From NCBI RefSeq assembly GCF_000282635.1, contig NZ_AKIW01000045.1, forward strand, positions 1 through 53,168: 53,168 bases of DNA, written 5' to 3'. This DNA is from Variovorax sp. CF313 (GTDB lineage: Bacteria > Pseudomonadota > Gammaproteobacteria > Burkholderiales > Burkholderiaceae_C). The position numbers and the translations under genes are program-made. Shown here in pieces: positions 45,687 through 53,168 of this stretch (positions within the stretch are counted from its first letter, which is position 1; the number at the start of each line of letters is the position of its first letter). The notes under the pieces were generated by a model. The model searched no databases, was not told the origin of the DNA, and saw only the letters and a list, made by a program, of their open reading frames with translations.

Positions 45687-46013
45687 TCAGGCTGCGCCGC
45701 CGCCGATGACCTGCTGCAGTTCGCCTGATTCGTACATCTCCATCATGATGTCCGAGCCGCCGACGAACTCGCCCTTCACGTAGAGCTGCGGAATCGTGGG
45801 CCAGTTGCTGTATTCCTTGATGCCCTGGCGGATGCCGTCGTCTTCGAGCACGTTGACGGTCTTGAGCGTTCGGGTGTCGACGCCGACCGCCTTCAGGATC
45901 TGGATCGCGCGGCCCGAGAAGCCGCACATCGGGAAGCTGGCGTTGCCCTTCATGAAGAGCACGAGGTCGTTGGTTTTGACGAGGTCGTCGATGCGTTGCT
46001 GGGCGTCGGACAT
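45687..46013 (-). CDS. grxD: Monothiol glutaredoxin, Grx4 family
   Basis: Grx4-type proteins carry [2Fe-2S] clusters to targets. The 108-residue product has the CGFS active site in FPMCGFSGRA (Cys about residue 30), the glutathione-binding WPTIPQLYVKGEFVGGSDI segment and a normal length. It is located after prmC, 29 bp downstream on the same strand, and before the cupin gene. Confidence 0.96.
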   Translation of the reverse strand: MSDAQQRIDDLVKTNDLVLFMKGNASFPMCGFSGRAIQILKAVGVDTRTLKTVNVLEDDGIRQGIKEYSNWPTIPQLYVKGEFVGGSDIMMEMYESGELQQVIGGGAA

Positions 46014-46042
46014 GGGGACTCCTGAAAAGTGGGCTGGGGGGA

Positions 46043-46894
46043 TTATTTCACCGTGCGCCAGATTCCGCCGGAGCAGCGCTGGATGCCGGCGAGGTCGTCG
46101 CGGCTTTGCACTTCGGCGAAACCGCGCGCGGCGAGCAGTTGACGCACGGCCGCGGCCTGGTCGTGGCCGTGTTCGAGCAGCAGCCAGCCGCCTTCGGCGA
46201 GGTGGCCGGGAGCGTTCTGCACGATCTGGCGGATGTCGTCGAGGCCGTCGGCGCCCGCGACCAATGCGGAAACGGGTTCGTGGCGCAGGGCGGGCAGGTG
46301 CGGGTCGCCGGCGGCGATGTACGGCGGGTTGCTCGCGATCACCGTGTAGCCGCTGCCGGCGCCGTCGAGCCAGTTCGCTTCGGTGAAGCACACCGGCAGG
46401 CCGAGGCGCTGCGCGTTGGCCTGGGCGACCGCCAATGCGTCGGCGCTGGCGTCGACCGCGTCGACTTGTGCATCGCGGCGGGCATGTTGCAGGGCCAGTG
46501 CGATCGCACCGCTGCCCGTGCCGAGATCAAGCACGCGCGGGGCGACACGGCCTTCGAGGCACTGCAGCGCCCATTCGACCAGCGCCTCGGTGTCGGGCCG
46601 CGGCACCAGCACGCGTGGGTCGACGTGCAGGGCGAGGCCGTGGAACTCCTTCTCGCCGAGCAGATACGCGACCGGCTCGCCCGCGAGGCGGCGCGACAAC
46701 TGCGCGCAGAGCGCGGCCCACGCCGCGTCGGGCATCGCATCGGTGTCGTGCGCCAGCAGCCAGGCGCGGTCATGCGGCGCCCGGCCCAGCGCGTGCAGCA
46801 GCAGCAACTGCGCGTCGAGCCGCTCCACGCCCAGCGCGACGGCCGCGGCCAGTGCCTGCGCCACGGTGGACGGCTTCGGGTCGTCGGCGGTCAT
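46043..46894 (-). CDS. prmC: Peptide chain release factor N5-glutamine methyltransferase
   Basis: PrmC methylates the GGQ glutamine of release factors. The 283-residue product has an N-terminal helical domain, the SAM motif I VLDLGTGSGAIALAL (about residue 116) and the catalytic NPPY in VIASNPPYIAAGDPHL. The downstream motif with EPVSALVAGADGLDDIR is present. The ATG at 46894 overlaps the prfA stop (TGATG); GTG at 46897 is possible. The prfA-prmC coupling is widespread. Confidence 0.95.
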   Translation of the reverse strand: MTADDPKPSTVAQALAAAVALGVERLDAQLLLLHALGRAPHDRAWLLAHDTDAMPDAAWAALCAQLSRRLAGEPVAYLLGEKEFHGLALHVDPRVLVPRPDTEALVEWALQCLEGRVAPRVLDLGTGSGAIALALQHARRDAQVDAVDASADALAVAQANAQRLGLPVCFTEANWLDGAGSGYTVIASNPPYIAAGDPHLPALRHEPVSALVAGADGLDDIRQIVQNAPGHLAEGGWLLLEHGHDQAAAVRQLLAARGFAEVQSRDDLAGIQRCSGGIWRTVK

Positions 46895-47982
46895 CACGCT
46901 GGCAGGCTCGATTCCAGCTCGGCCAGCTGTTCGGCCTCACGCGCGGCGCGCAGCGCGTCGAGCACGTCGCCAAGGTCGCCTTCCATGATCGCGAGCAGCT
47001 TGTAGAGCGTGAGGTTGATGCGGTGGTCGGTGAGCCGGCCCTGCGGAAAGTTGTAGGTGCGGATGCGGTCCGAGCGGTCGCCGCTGCCGATCAGGCCCTT
47101 GCGCATGGCCGCGTCCTTGGCCGCTCGCTCGCTGCGGTCCTTCTCCTGGATGCGCGCCGACAGCACCTGCAGCGCCTTCGCCTTGTTGCGGTGCTGGCTG
47201 CGGTCGTCCTGGCACTCGGCCACGATGCCGGTCGGGATGTGCGTGATGCGCACGGCCGAGTCGGTCTTGTTGATGTGCTGTCCGCCCGCGCCGCTTGCGC
47301 GGTAGGTGTCGATGCGCAGGTCGGCCGGGTTGATCTGCACGGCCACGGTTTCGTCGGGCTCGGCCAGCACGGCGACCGTGCAGGCGCTGGTGTGGATGCG
47401 GCCTTGCGTTTCGGTCGCCGGCACGCGCTGAACGCGGTGGCCGCCCGACTCGAAGCGCAGGTGGCCGAACACCTCGTCGCCGACGATGCGGATCACCACT
47501 TCCTTGTAGCCGCCGAGCTCGCTTTCGCTCTCGCTCACCACCTCGCAGCGCCAGCCGGCGCGCTCGCAGTAGCGCGTGTACATGCGCAGCAGGTCGCCCG
47601 CGAACAGGGCCGATTCGTCGCCGCCGGTACCGGCGCGGATTTCGAGGAAGGCGTTGCGCGCGTCGTCGGGGTCCTTCGGCAGCAGCAGGCGCTGCAGTTC
47701 TTCTTCGAGCTGCACCAGCTCGGCTTCGGCGCCCGCGATTTCTTCCTTTGCCATCTCGGCCATGTCGGGGTCGTCGAGCATCTCCCTGGCACCGGCGATG
47801 TCGGCCTCGCGCTGCCTGTAGCGCTCGTAGCGGCCGGCGATCTGCGTGACTTCGGCATGCTCGCGCGAGATGGTGCGGTACTGCGCCATGTCGCTCATGA
47901 TGTCTTCGCGCGAGAGCAGGAAGTCGAGCTCGCCGAGGCGTTGGGCGTAGCGTTCGAGTTGGTGGCGCAGAAAGGATTTCAC
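46894..47982 (-). CDS. prfA: Peptide chain release factor 1
   Basis: RF1 reads UAA and UAG stop codons. The 362-residue product has the codon-recognition PAT tripeptide in [16 protein letters not shown], the GGQ loop [18 protein letters not shown] and the N-terminal coiled-coil domain. The start is GTG at 47982 ([16 protein letters not shown]), which gives the family length; upstream frame sequence is hemA in another frame. Its stop overlaps prmC, and hemA lies upstream: the conserved hemA-prfA-prmC order. Confidence 0.97.
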   Translation of the reverse strand: MKSFLRHQLERYAQRLGELDFLLSREDIMSDMAQYRTISREHAEVTQIAGRYERYRQREADIAGAREMLDDPDMAEMAKEEIAGAEAELVQLEEELQRLLLPKDPDDARNAFLEIRAGTGGDESALFAGDLLRMYTRYCERAGWRCEVVSESESELGGYKEVVIRIVGDEVFGHLRFESGGHRVQRVPATETQGRIHTSACTVAVLAEPDETVAVQINPADLRIDTYRASGAGGQHINKTDSAVRITHIPTGIVAECQDDRSQHRNKAKALQVLSARIQEKDRSERAAKDAAMRKGLIGSGDRSDRIRTYNFPQGRLTDHRINLTLYKLLAIMEGDLGDVLDALRAAREAEQLAELESSLPA

Positions 47983-48012
47983 GGAGGAACGGGACTCGAA
48001 AAATATGGAGGT

Positions 48013-48031
48013 GCTGCCGCAAAAGGGCAGC
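48013..48031 (-). other. Hairpin between hemA and prfA
   Basis: GCTGCC-CTTTTGC-GGCAGC forms a 6-bp stem on the minus strand. A T5 run lies about 9 bp past it. It may attenuate hemA-prfA read-through, but the spacing makes a true terminator doubtful. Confidence 0.3.
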
Positions 48032-48077
48032 GCGCATGAAGACCGCGGCCGATCGGGCCTGGCGACGACGAGCGTCG

Positions 48078-49349
48078 CTAACGCTCTTTGCGCAGGAACA
48101 GGCGCGAGATGGCCTGCGCCGTCTGCTCGCGCGAGGCAGCATCGCCCGCGTGCAGTTCGGCCATGGCGCCGTGCATGATCTTCTGCGTGAGCCCGCGCGA
48201 CATGGCCTCGAGCACGGCATCGACCGATTCGCCCCTGGCCAGCAGCTTGCGTGCGCGCGCCATCTCGGCGGCACGCCATTCGTCGGCCTGCGCATTGAGC
48301 TGCTGGATCAGCGGCACGGTGCCGCGCTGGCCCAGCCAGTGCATGAAGCTCTGCACGCCGGCGTCGATGATGACTTCGGCCTGCGCGACAGCCGCCTGGC
48401 GGTTGGCCTGGCCCTGTTGCACGACCTGTGCGAGGTCGTCGACGGTGTAGAGGTAGATGTCCTCGAGCGCCTTCACTTCGGGCTCGATGTCGCGCGGCAC
48501 GGCCAGGTCGACCATGAACATCGGGCGGTGCTTGCGTGCCTTGAGCGCGCGCTCCACGGCGCCCAGGCCGATGATCGGCAGCGTGCTCGCCGTGCAGCTC
48601 ACGATGATGTCGAACTCGGCGAGTCGCGCCGGCAGGTCGGCCAGGCGCATCGCTTCGGCGCCGAAGCGCGAAGCCAGTTTTTCGCCGCGCTCGAGCGTGC
48701 GGTTGGCAATGGCGATCGACCTGGGTTCCTTGGCTGCGAAGTGCGTGGCCGCGAGGTCGATCATCTCGCCCGCGCCGACGAACAGCACGCGCGTTTGATG
48801 AAGGTCTTCGAAGAGCTGGCCAGCGAGCCGGACCGCCGCGGCGGCCATGCTGATGGAGTGCGCGCCGATCTCGGTGGCGGTGCGGACTTCCTTCGCCACC
48901 GCGAAAGAGCGCTGGAACAGCTGGTTCAGCGTGCTGCCGAGCGCGCCGGCGGTTTCGGCCGCGCGCACGGCATCTTTCATCTGGCCGAGGATCTGAGCTT
49001 CGCCGAGCACCATCGAGTCGAGCCCGCTGGCCACGCGGAAGGCATGGCGGGCGGCTTCGTCGTCCTGAAGCGTGTAGGCGTGCGATCGCAGCAGGGCCGG
49101 GGCCACGCCGCCGCTTTGCGCCAGCCAGCCGAAGGTGTGGTCGAGTGCGGCCTGTTCCGAGGCGCAATAGATCTCGGTGCGATTGCAGGTGGAGATGATC
49201 GCGGCCTCGACCTGGGGGTGGCGGCCGGAGGCAAAGGAACTGCGCAGGCTCTGCAGCGTGGGGGCGATTTGGTCGAGCGCGAACGCGAAACGACCGCGCA
49301 GGTCGAGCGGCGCGGTCGTGTGGTTCAAGCCGAGAGCCCAGACTGACAT
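48078..49349 (-). CDS. hemA: Glutamyl-tRNA reductase
   Basis: HemA reduces glutamyl-tRNA to glutamate-1-semialdehyde, the first step of C5 tetrapyrrole synthesis. The 423-residue product has the catalytic Cys in [10 protein letters not shown] (about residue 55), the [16 protein letters not shown] segment, the NADPH-binding [14 protein letters not shown] and the C-terminal dimerisation helices. I chose the ATG at 49349 ([14 protein letters not shown]). It diverges from the small membrane-protein gene. Confidence 0.97.
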   Translation of the reverse strand: MSVWALGLNHTTAPLDLRGRFAFALDQIAPTLQSLRSSFASGRHPQVEAAIISTCNRTEIYCASEQAALDHTFGWLAQSGGVAPALLRSHAYTLQDDEAARHAFRVASGLDSMVLGEAQILGQMKDAVRAAETAGALGSTLNQLFQRSFAVAKEVRTATEIGAHSISMAAAAVRLAGQLFEDLHQTRVLFVGAGEMIDLAATHFAAKEPRSIAIANRTLERGEKLASRFGAEAMRLADLPARLAEFDIIVSCTASTLPIIGLGAVERALKARKHRPMFMVDLAVPRDIEPEVKALEDIYLYTVDDLAQVVQQGQANRQAAVAQAEVIIDAGVQSFMHWLGQRGTVPLIQQLNAQADEWRAAEMARARKLLARGESVDAVLEAMSRGLTQKIMHGAMAELHAGDAASREQTAQAISRLFLRKER

Positions 49350-49461
49350 GGCCGTGATTATAAAATCAGCAGCCGCATGAGCCTTGCGGAGGGACAAATG
49401 GCTTTCCCTATGACAGCCATATCCTTCGCCGCATGTCCCGGCGCACGCGCAATTCCCTCCG

Positions 49462-49740
49462 ATGGACCTGCTGGCCCTCCTCGATCACCTGTTCAATTTC
49501 GTCGCTCCGGCGGCCTTCCTGGCCCTGGTGCTGGCTCTTGCCGGCCGGTTCCTGGGCGGCGGGCGCGCCGGCGTCCCGCGCTGGTGGGTGCAGTGGGCGC
49601 TGACCTTTGCCGTGGGTGTCGGCGTGTCGGTGATCGGCCTCGTGGTGTTCGGGCGCGACGGGATGATGGCGACCTACGCTGCGCTTGTGGTGGCCTGCGG
49701 CACCGTCCAGTGGCTGGCGATGCGCGGCTGGCGCCGATAG
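49462..49740 (+). CDS. Small membrane protein, function unknown
   Basis: The 92-residue protein has three predicted helices: [16 protein letters not shown] (about 13-28), a central helix (about 45-63) and [18 protein letters not shown] (about 69-86). The N- and C-terminal ends are short and basic (RGWRR). No family is recognised. A small integral-membrane gene of this type beside hemA is common in related genomes as I recall. It converges with the MscS-family gene. Confidence 0.6.
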   Translation: MDLLALLDHLFNFVAPAAFLALVLALAGRFLGGGRAGVPRWWVQWALTFAVGVGVSVIGLVVFGRDGMMATYAALVVACGTVQWLAMRGWRR

Positions 49741-49798
49741 GGCCGATCGACTCCGGGCTGCGGCGGCGTGCACCGCGGCGCCGCCGCCGCAGCGAGGC

Positions 49799-52267
49799 TC
49801 AGGTCGGCATGCCGGGGATCGGCGAGTTGGACGTCGCGGGTGCCGGCGCCGCCGCGGCCGGCTCGGAGGGCGCCATCATGAAGGTGGTCGGCGTCGCCAT
49901 CGGCAACGCGGCTTTCCTGAGCTCGTCGAGGATCACGAACAGCAGGTCGCTGCGCACGCCGCCCGCGAGCCGGGGGCTCGCCACATAGGCGATCGCCTGG
50001 AAGATCAGCAGCCCGTTCTCGATACCCTCGAGCGTGAGCGACGGCGCCGGCGTTTCCAGCACGCCTTCGTGCCCCCTGCAGGCCGCGAGGATCAGATCGC
50101 GCACGCGCTGCGCGTCGGTGGTCAGCGGCATCGGCAGGCGGATCAGCACGCGGCCCTCGGCATTGGCCAGCGTCATGTTGCGAACCGTCTTGGTGATGAA
50201 CTCCGAGTTCGGCACGATGAGTGTCGAACGGTCGCCAAGCTGGATCTCGGTGGCGCGCACGTTGATGCGCCGCACGTCGCCCTCGGCCGTGCCCAGTACC
50301 ACCCAGTCGCCCACCTTCACCGGCTGCTCCGCCAGCAGGATCAGCCCGGAGATGAAGTTCTGCACGATCGCCTGCAGCCCGAAGCCGATGCCCACCGACA
50401 GCGCGCTCGCCACCCACGCGATGCGCTCGATGCCGATGCCCAGCGCCGACAGGGAGAACGCAATCACCATGATGCCGCCCACGTAGCCCAGCAGCGTGGT
50501 GATCGAGTTCTGCATGCCCGGCTCGAACTGCGTGTTCGGCAGGTAGCTGCGCGTGAGCCAGCGCTTGAAGATGCGCAGGACGATGAAGCCCAACACCGCC
50601 ACCGCCACCGCGCTCAGGATCGCGCCCGGCACCAGCTGGAATTCGCCCACCTTCACGCCGGTGCCGAGCTTGCCGCTGCGCTGGAACACTTCGCTCGGAG
50701 ATGTGCCCAGCGGCGCGGCCAGCGCGATCAGCATGTAGACGAACAGCGCCACGCGGCTGATGCCCGACAGCACCGTGGCCGCCTGGTCCAGCGTCTGCGG
50801 TGCGAGGCTGAAGCTCTTCTGCAGCTTCTGGCCGAAGGTGCTGCGCGAGGCGACGCTGGCCATGAACACGTCGTCGGCGAACTTGAACAGCACGTAGAAG
50901 GCAGCGGCCACGATGCCGCTCCAGGTCAGCTGCGAGGCCAGGAAGCTGCCCAGCGCCACGTAGCCCAGCGCCACCAGCACCCAGATGGCGATCATCAGCA
51001 TGCCGATCAGCGCCACCAGCAGGCCGACCCACATCGGCCGCTCGGGCAGGCCGGCCTCGGGCGCATCGGCGCGCAGCGCCTTGAGCCGGTAGATCACCGT
51101 GCCCACCAGGGCCGTCAGCACCAGCGCCGTCAGCACATGCGTGGTCACCACGGCGGCGAAGCTGGCGTCGATCAGCGCATTGATCTCGGCCGGCGTCCAG
51201 GCCAGTGCCGCCACCAGCGCCACCAGCCAGGGCAGCGCGGCAAGCCGGCTGGCCGTGGCGTCGGGGATCGGCGGCAGCCGCCACGAGGGGCGCGAAGTGG
51301 CCAGCAGCGCGCGGCCCAGGCCGATGACGAAGGCCATGAAGGTCAGCGCCTGCGCCGCCGATTGCAGCGCCTTGCGCGCCTGCGGGTCCCAGGTGCCGTA
51401 GGTCTTGAGCACTTCCACGAAGCCGTGCGCGGCTACCGCCACCAGCAGCACGTGGCTCGCGACGATGGCGATCACCAGCAACGAGCGGCGCAGCCTGCCG
51501 GCCGGCAGCACCCGCATGGAGAGCCGCGCCAGCAGGTGCTCGGCACCCCAGACGCCCAGGAAGGCCAACAGCAGCGCGCCTATCAGCGCGGCGATCACCG
51601 CCGTGCGCGATGCGGGTGCCAGCGCCTGTTCGATGCCGTCGCCGAGGGCCGTGCCCATGGCCTGCAGCCGCGCCAGGTCGTCGGGCCAGGCCTCCTGCAG
51701 GTCGTTCCAGAAGGCCTCGGTGAGCGGCGAGGCCGCGCGCTCGGTGAGCTGGGCCTCGAACAGTGCGCGGCGCTGCGTGACCAGGTCGGCGCCGCGCTGG
51801 CGCACGTCGATGGACAGAAGCTTCGCAAGCCGGATGTCGGCGTCGAGCGCGTTGCGCTCCTTCGTCAGCTGCGCGCGCTGGCGCGTGATGCCGGGGTCTT
51901 CGGTGCTGCCGGCAGCGGGCGGGTTGCCGAGCTCGCCCAGGCGTGCGTTGAGGTCTGCGAGGTCGCCGGTGCGCGCGGCGACGAATTTGTCCGCCTGCGC
52001 GCCGATGTCGTTGATCTGCCCGATCTGCTTGCGCGGGTCGTCCTCGGCGTCGCCGCCCTTGCCCGGGTCGGCGGTGAGCTTGTTGAATTGCGCCCGCAGT
52101 TCAGCCACGGTGGGCGCGGGGGCTGCCGCGGCGGCGGTGTTGGCGCTGTTGTTGGGATTGCCGGTGCCGGCGTTCATGCTGGCATCGGGCTGCGCGAACG
52201 CGCCGCACACCGACAGGGCCAGCAGGATGGCGAGGCCGAAGCCCGCCAGGCGAGAGGTCCGATTCAT
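49799..52267 (-). CDS. Large MscS/MscK-family mechanosensitive channel (DUF3772)
   Basis: The 822-residue protein has a signal peptide, an N-terminal periplasmic coiled-coil region with DUF3772 features (about 45-230), then 8-10 membrane helices and a C-terminal MscS domain (about 580-800). The MscS pore helix is SVGIGFGLQAIVQNFISGLI, followed by LLAEQPVKVGDWVVL and the RRINVRATEIQLGDRSTLIVPNSEFI beta domain. It would open under membrane tension and release osmolytes. The very C-terminus is Ala/Pro-rich. Close relatives are numerous in Comamonadaceae. Confidence 0.9.
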   Translation of the reverse strand: MNRTSRLAGFGLAILLALSVCGAFAQPDASMNAGTGNPNNSANTAAAAAPAPTVAELRAQFNKLTADPGKGGDAEDDPRKQIGQINDIGAQADKFVAARTGDLADLNARLGELGNPPAAGSTEDPGITRQRAQLTKERNALDADIRLAKLLSIDVRQRGADLVTQRRALFEAQLTERAASPLTEAFWNDLQEAWPDDLARLQAMGTALGDGIEQALAPASRTAVIAALIGALLLAFLGVWGAEHLLARLSMRVLPAGRLRRSLLVIAIVASHVLLVAVAAHGFVEVLKTYGTWDPQARKALQSAAQALTFMAFVIGLGRALLATSRPSWRLPPIPDATASRLAALPWLVALVAALAWTPAEINALIDASFAAVVTTHVLTALVLTALVGTVIYRLKALRADAPEAGLPERPMWVGLLVALIGMLMIAIWVLVALGYVALGSFLASQLTWSGIVAAAFYVLFKFADDVFMASVASRSTFGQKLQKSFSLAPQTLDQAATVLSGISRVALFVYMLIALAAPLGTSPSEVFQRSGKLGTGVKVGEFQLVPGAILSAVAVAVLGFIVLRIFKRWLTRSYLPNTQFEPGMQNSITTLLGYVGGIMVIAFSLSALGIGIERIAWVASALSVGIGFGLQAIVQNFISGLILLAEQPVKVGDWVVLGTAEGDVRRINVRATEIQLGDRSTLIVPNSEFITKTVRNMTLANAEGRVLIRLPMPLTTDAQRVRDLILAACRGHEGVLETPAPSLTLEGIENGLLIFQAIAYVASPRLAGGVRSDLLFVILDELRKAALPMATPTTFMMAPSEPAAAAPAPATSNSPIPGMPT

Positions 52268-52319
52268 GGCCGCATCATAGAAGCGGCCATGAGGTAAGAG
52301 CCTGTAAGAAACGTGCGCC

Positions 52320-53057
52320 TCAGCCGGCCGGGCTGAACAGGTCGACCCGGTCGGTGATGATGCCGTCGGTACCCAGGCCGATCAGCCGCTGCGCCGCCCA
52401 TTCGTCGTTCACCGTGTAGCTCAGCGCGCGCATGCCGGCGCCGTGCACCTGCGCGACTACTGCGGCGTCCCACAGCGCGTGATTGCAGACGATGGCCACG
52501 CAACCCAACTGTTGCGCGGCTTCGAGCCAGCCGTTCCACAGCGTGTCGAGCAGCAGACCGCGCGGCAGCTCTGGCTGCACCGCTTGCGCGCCTTTCAGCG
52601 ATTCGACCTGGAAGGACGTGAGCAGCGGCGGTACGGCCGCGCCTTGCCACAGGCGCGCAGCCTCACGCGCCACCACCTCGCCGGTTTCGCGCTCGACGCC
52701 CGGCGTCGGCTTGATCTCGATGTTCAGCAGGTGGCCGTTCGCCAGGCAGTAGCGCGCGAGGTTCTCCAGCGTGGGCAGCGGTTCGCCCGCATGGGCGCGT
52801 GAGTGCCAGCTGCCCGCATCGAGCTGCGCCAGCGCGCTCCAGGGCTGGGCGCCGCCGGTGCCGTGGCCGCTGGTGGTGCGGTCCAGTGTGGCGTCGTGCA
52901 TCAGGAAGGGCACGCCGTCGGCGCTGAGCTTGGCGTCGCACTCGAACATGCGGTAGCCGTATGCCGCGCCGAGCCGGAACGCGGCAAGAGTGTTCTCGGG
53001 AGCCAGCTTGCCGGCGCCGCGGTGAGCGACCCAGCGGGGGTAGGGCCAGGAATTCAT
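52320..53057 (-). CDS. ugpQ: Glycerophosphodiester phosphodiesterase
   Basis: The enzyme hydrolyses glycerophosphodiesters to glycerol-3-phosphate and an alcohol. The 245-residue product has the catalytic HRGAGKLAPENTLAAF (His and Glu) near the N-terminus, the metal-binding ECDAKLSADG and MHDATLDRTTSG segments, and the LNIEIKPTP motif. The cytosolic form without a signal peptide suggests UgpQ rather than periplasmic GlpQ. I chose the ATG at 53057 (MNSWPYPRWVAHRG); the ATG at 53063 adds two residues. Confidence 0.95.
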   Translation of the reverse strand: MNSWPYPRWVAHRGAGKLAPENTLAAFRLGAAYGYRMFECDAKLSADGVPFLMHDATLDRTTSGHGTGGAQPWSALAQLDAGSWHSRAHAGEPLPTLENLARYCLANGHLLNIEIKPTPGVERETGEVVAREAARLWQGAAVPPLLTSFQVESLKGAQAVQPELPRGLLLDTLWNGWLEAAQQLGCVAIVCNHALWDAAVVAQVHGAGMRALSYTVNDEWAAQRLIGLGTDGIITDRVDLFSPAG

Positions 53058-53089
53058 GAGCATTTGCTGAGTTGGCTTTCGGCTTCTTC

Positions 53090-53168
53090 GTGGGACACCG
53101 CGGAACCGGCTTTGCCGGGCCGCTGGTGTCGCCCCCGGTAGGGGTTAGGAGAAGCGACACGAAGTGCG
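53090..53168 (+). repeat. Interspersed 80-bp repeat, copy 2 (to the window end)
   Basis: This segment matches 29357-29436 at about 71 of 80 positions, with one 1-bp gap, and ends in the same GCGACACGAAGTGCG. It lies just upstream of ugpQ's start, in the gap at the window edge. Confidence 0.75.

Overview
The window is about 53 kb of GC-rich (by eye about two-thirds G+C), densely packed chromosome. Codon use, protein sequences and gene order (pilB-pilC-pilD-coaE-zapD-yacG; tRNA-Pro-ispB-rplU-rpmA-obgE-proB-rppH-proS; hemA-prfA-prmC-grxD) point to a betaproteobacterium of the Comamonadaceae, most like Variovorax. This assignment rests on recognised proteins and synteny, not on a database search. 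I see no prophage, insertion sequence, CRISPR array or rRNA, and no gene-free stretch above 300 bp.

Layout. 1-1.8 kb: small envelope and sensor-like genes. 1.8-7.5 kb: urease locus on the minus strand (ureA, hupE/ureJ, ureB, ureC, then ureE, ureF, ureG), split between ureC and ureE by a Doc-type toxin-antitoxin pair on the plus strand. 7.6-13.0 kb: an NCS1 permease fused to a hybrid histidine kinase, its overlapping LuxR-type response regulator, and a secreted beta-rich protein. The 104-bp gap between ureA and the permease-kinase carries two back-to-back sigma-54-like promoter motifs and an NtrC-like dyad, so I read the region as a nitrogen-scavenging unit. 13.1-17.3 kb: an amino-acid cluster with two fold-type II PLP enzymes, an ornithine-cyclodeaminase-family protein and a YheO/DauR-type regulator. 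Two promoters there share a 19-bp element.

17.3-23.3 kb: housekeeping genes dciA-like, secA, argJ, a DUF815 ATPase and mutT. 23.3-27.3 kb: two tandem paralogous OafA-type acyltransferases with SGNH domains. 27.3-35.6 kb: yacG, zapD, an SGNH/MBOAT O-acetylation pair, coaE, pilD, pilC and pilB. The four acylation genes interrupt an otherwise conserved order and may decorate a surface polysaccharide. 35.7-43.8 kb: tRNA-Pro(CGG), ispB, rplU, rpmA, obgE, proB, a CNP1-like lipoprotein, rppH, proS and a lytic transglycosylase. 43.8-53.1 kb: a CorC/HlyC-type transporter, a cupin, grxD, prmC, prfA, hemA, a small membrane protein, a large MscS-family channel and a glycerophosphodiester phosphodiesterase. 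An interspersed 80-bp repeat occurs at about 29.4 kb and at the right edge, with a partial inverted relative at 21.9 kb.

The strongest leads are the permease-kinase and its divergent nitrogen-type promoter region with urease, the toxin-antitoxin pair inside the urease locus, the shared operator in the PLP/cyclodeaminase cluster, and a mini-ORF plus hairpin at the CorC-like start.
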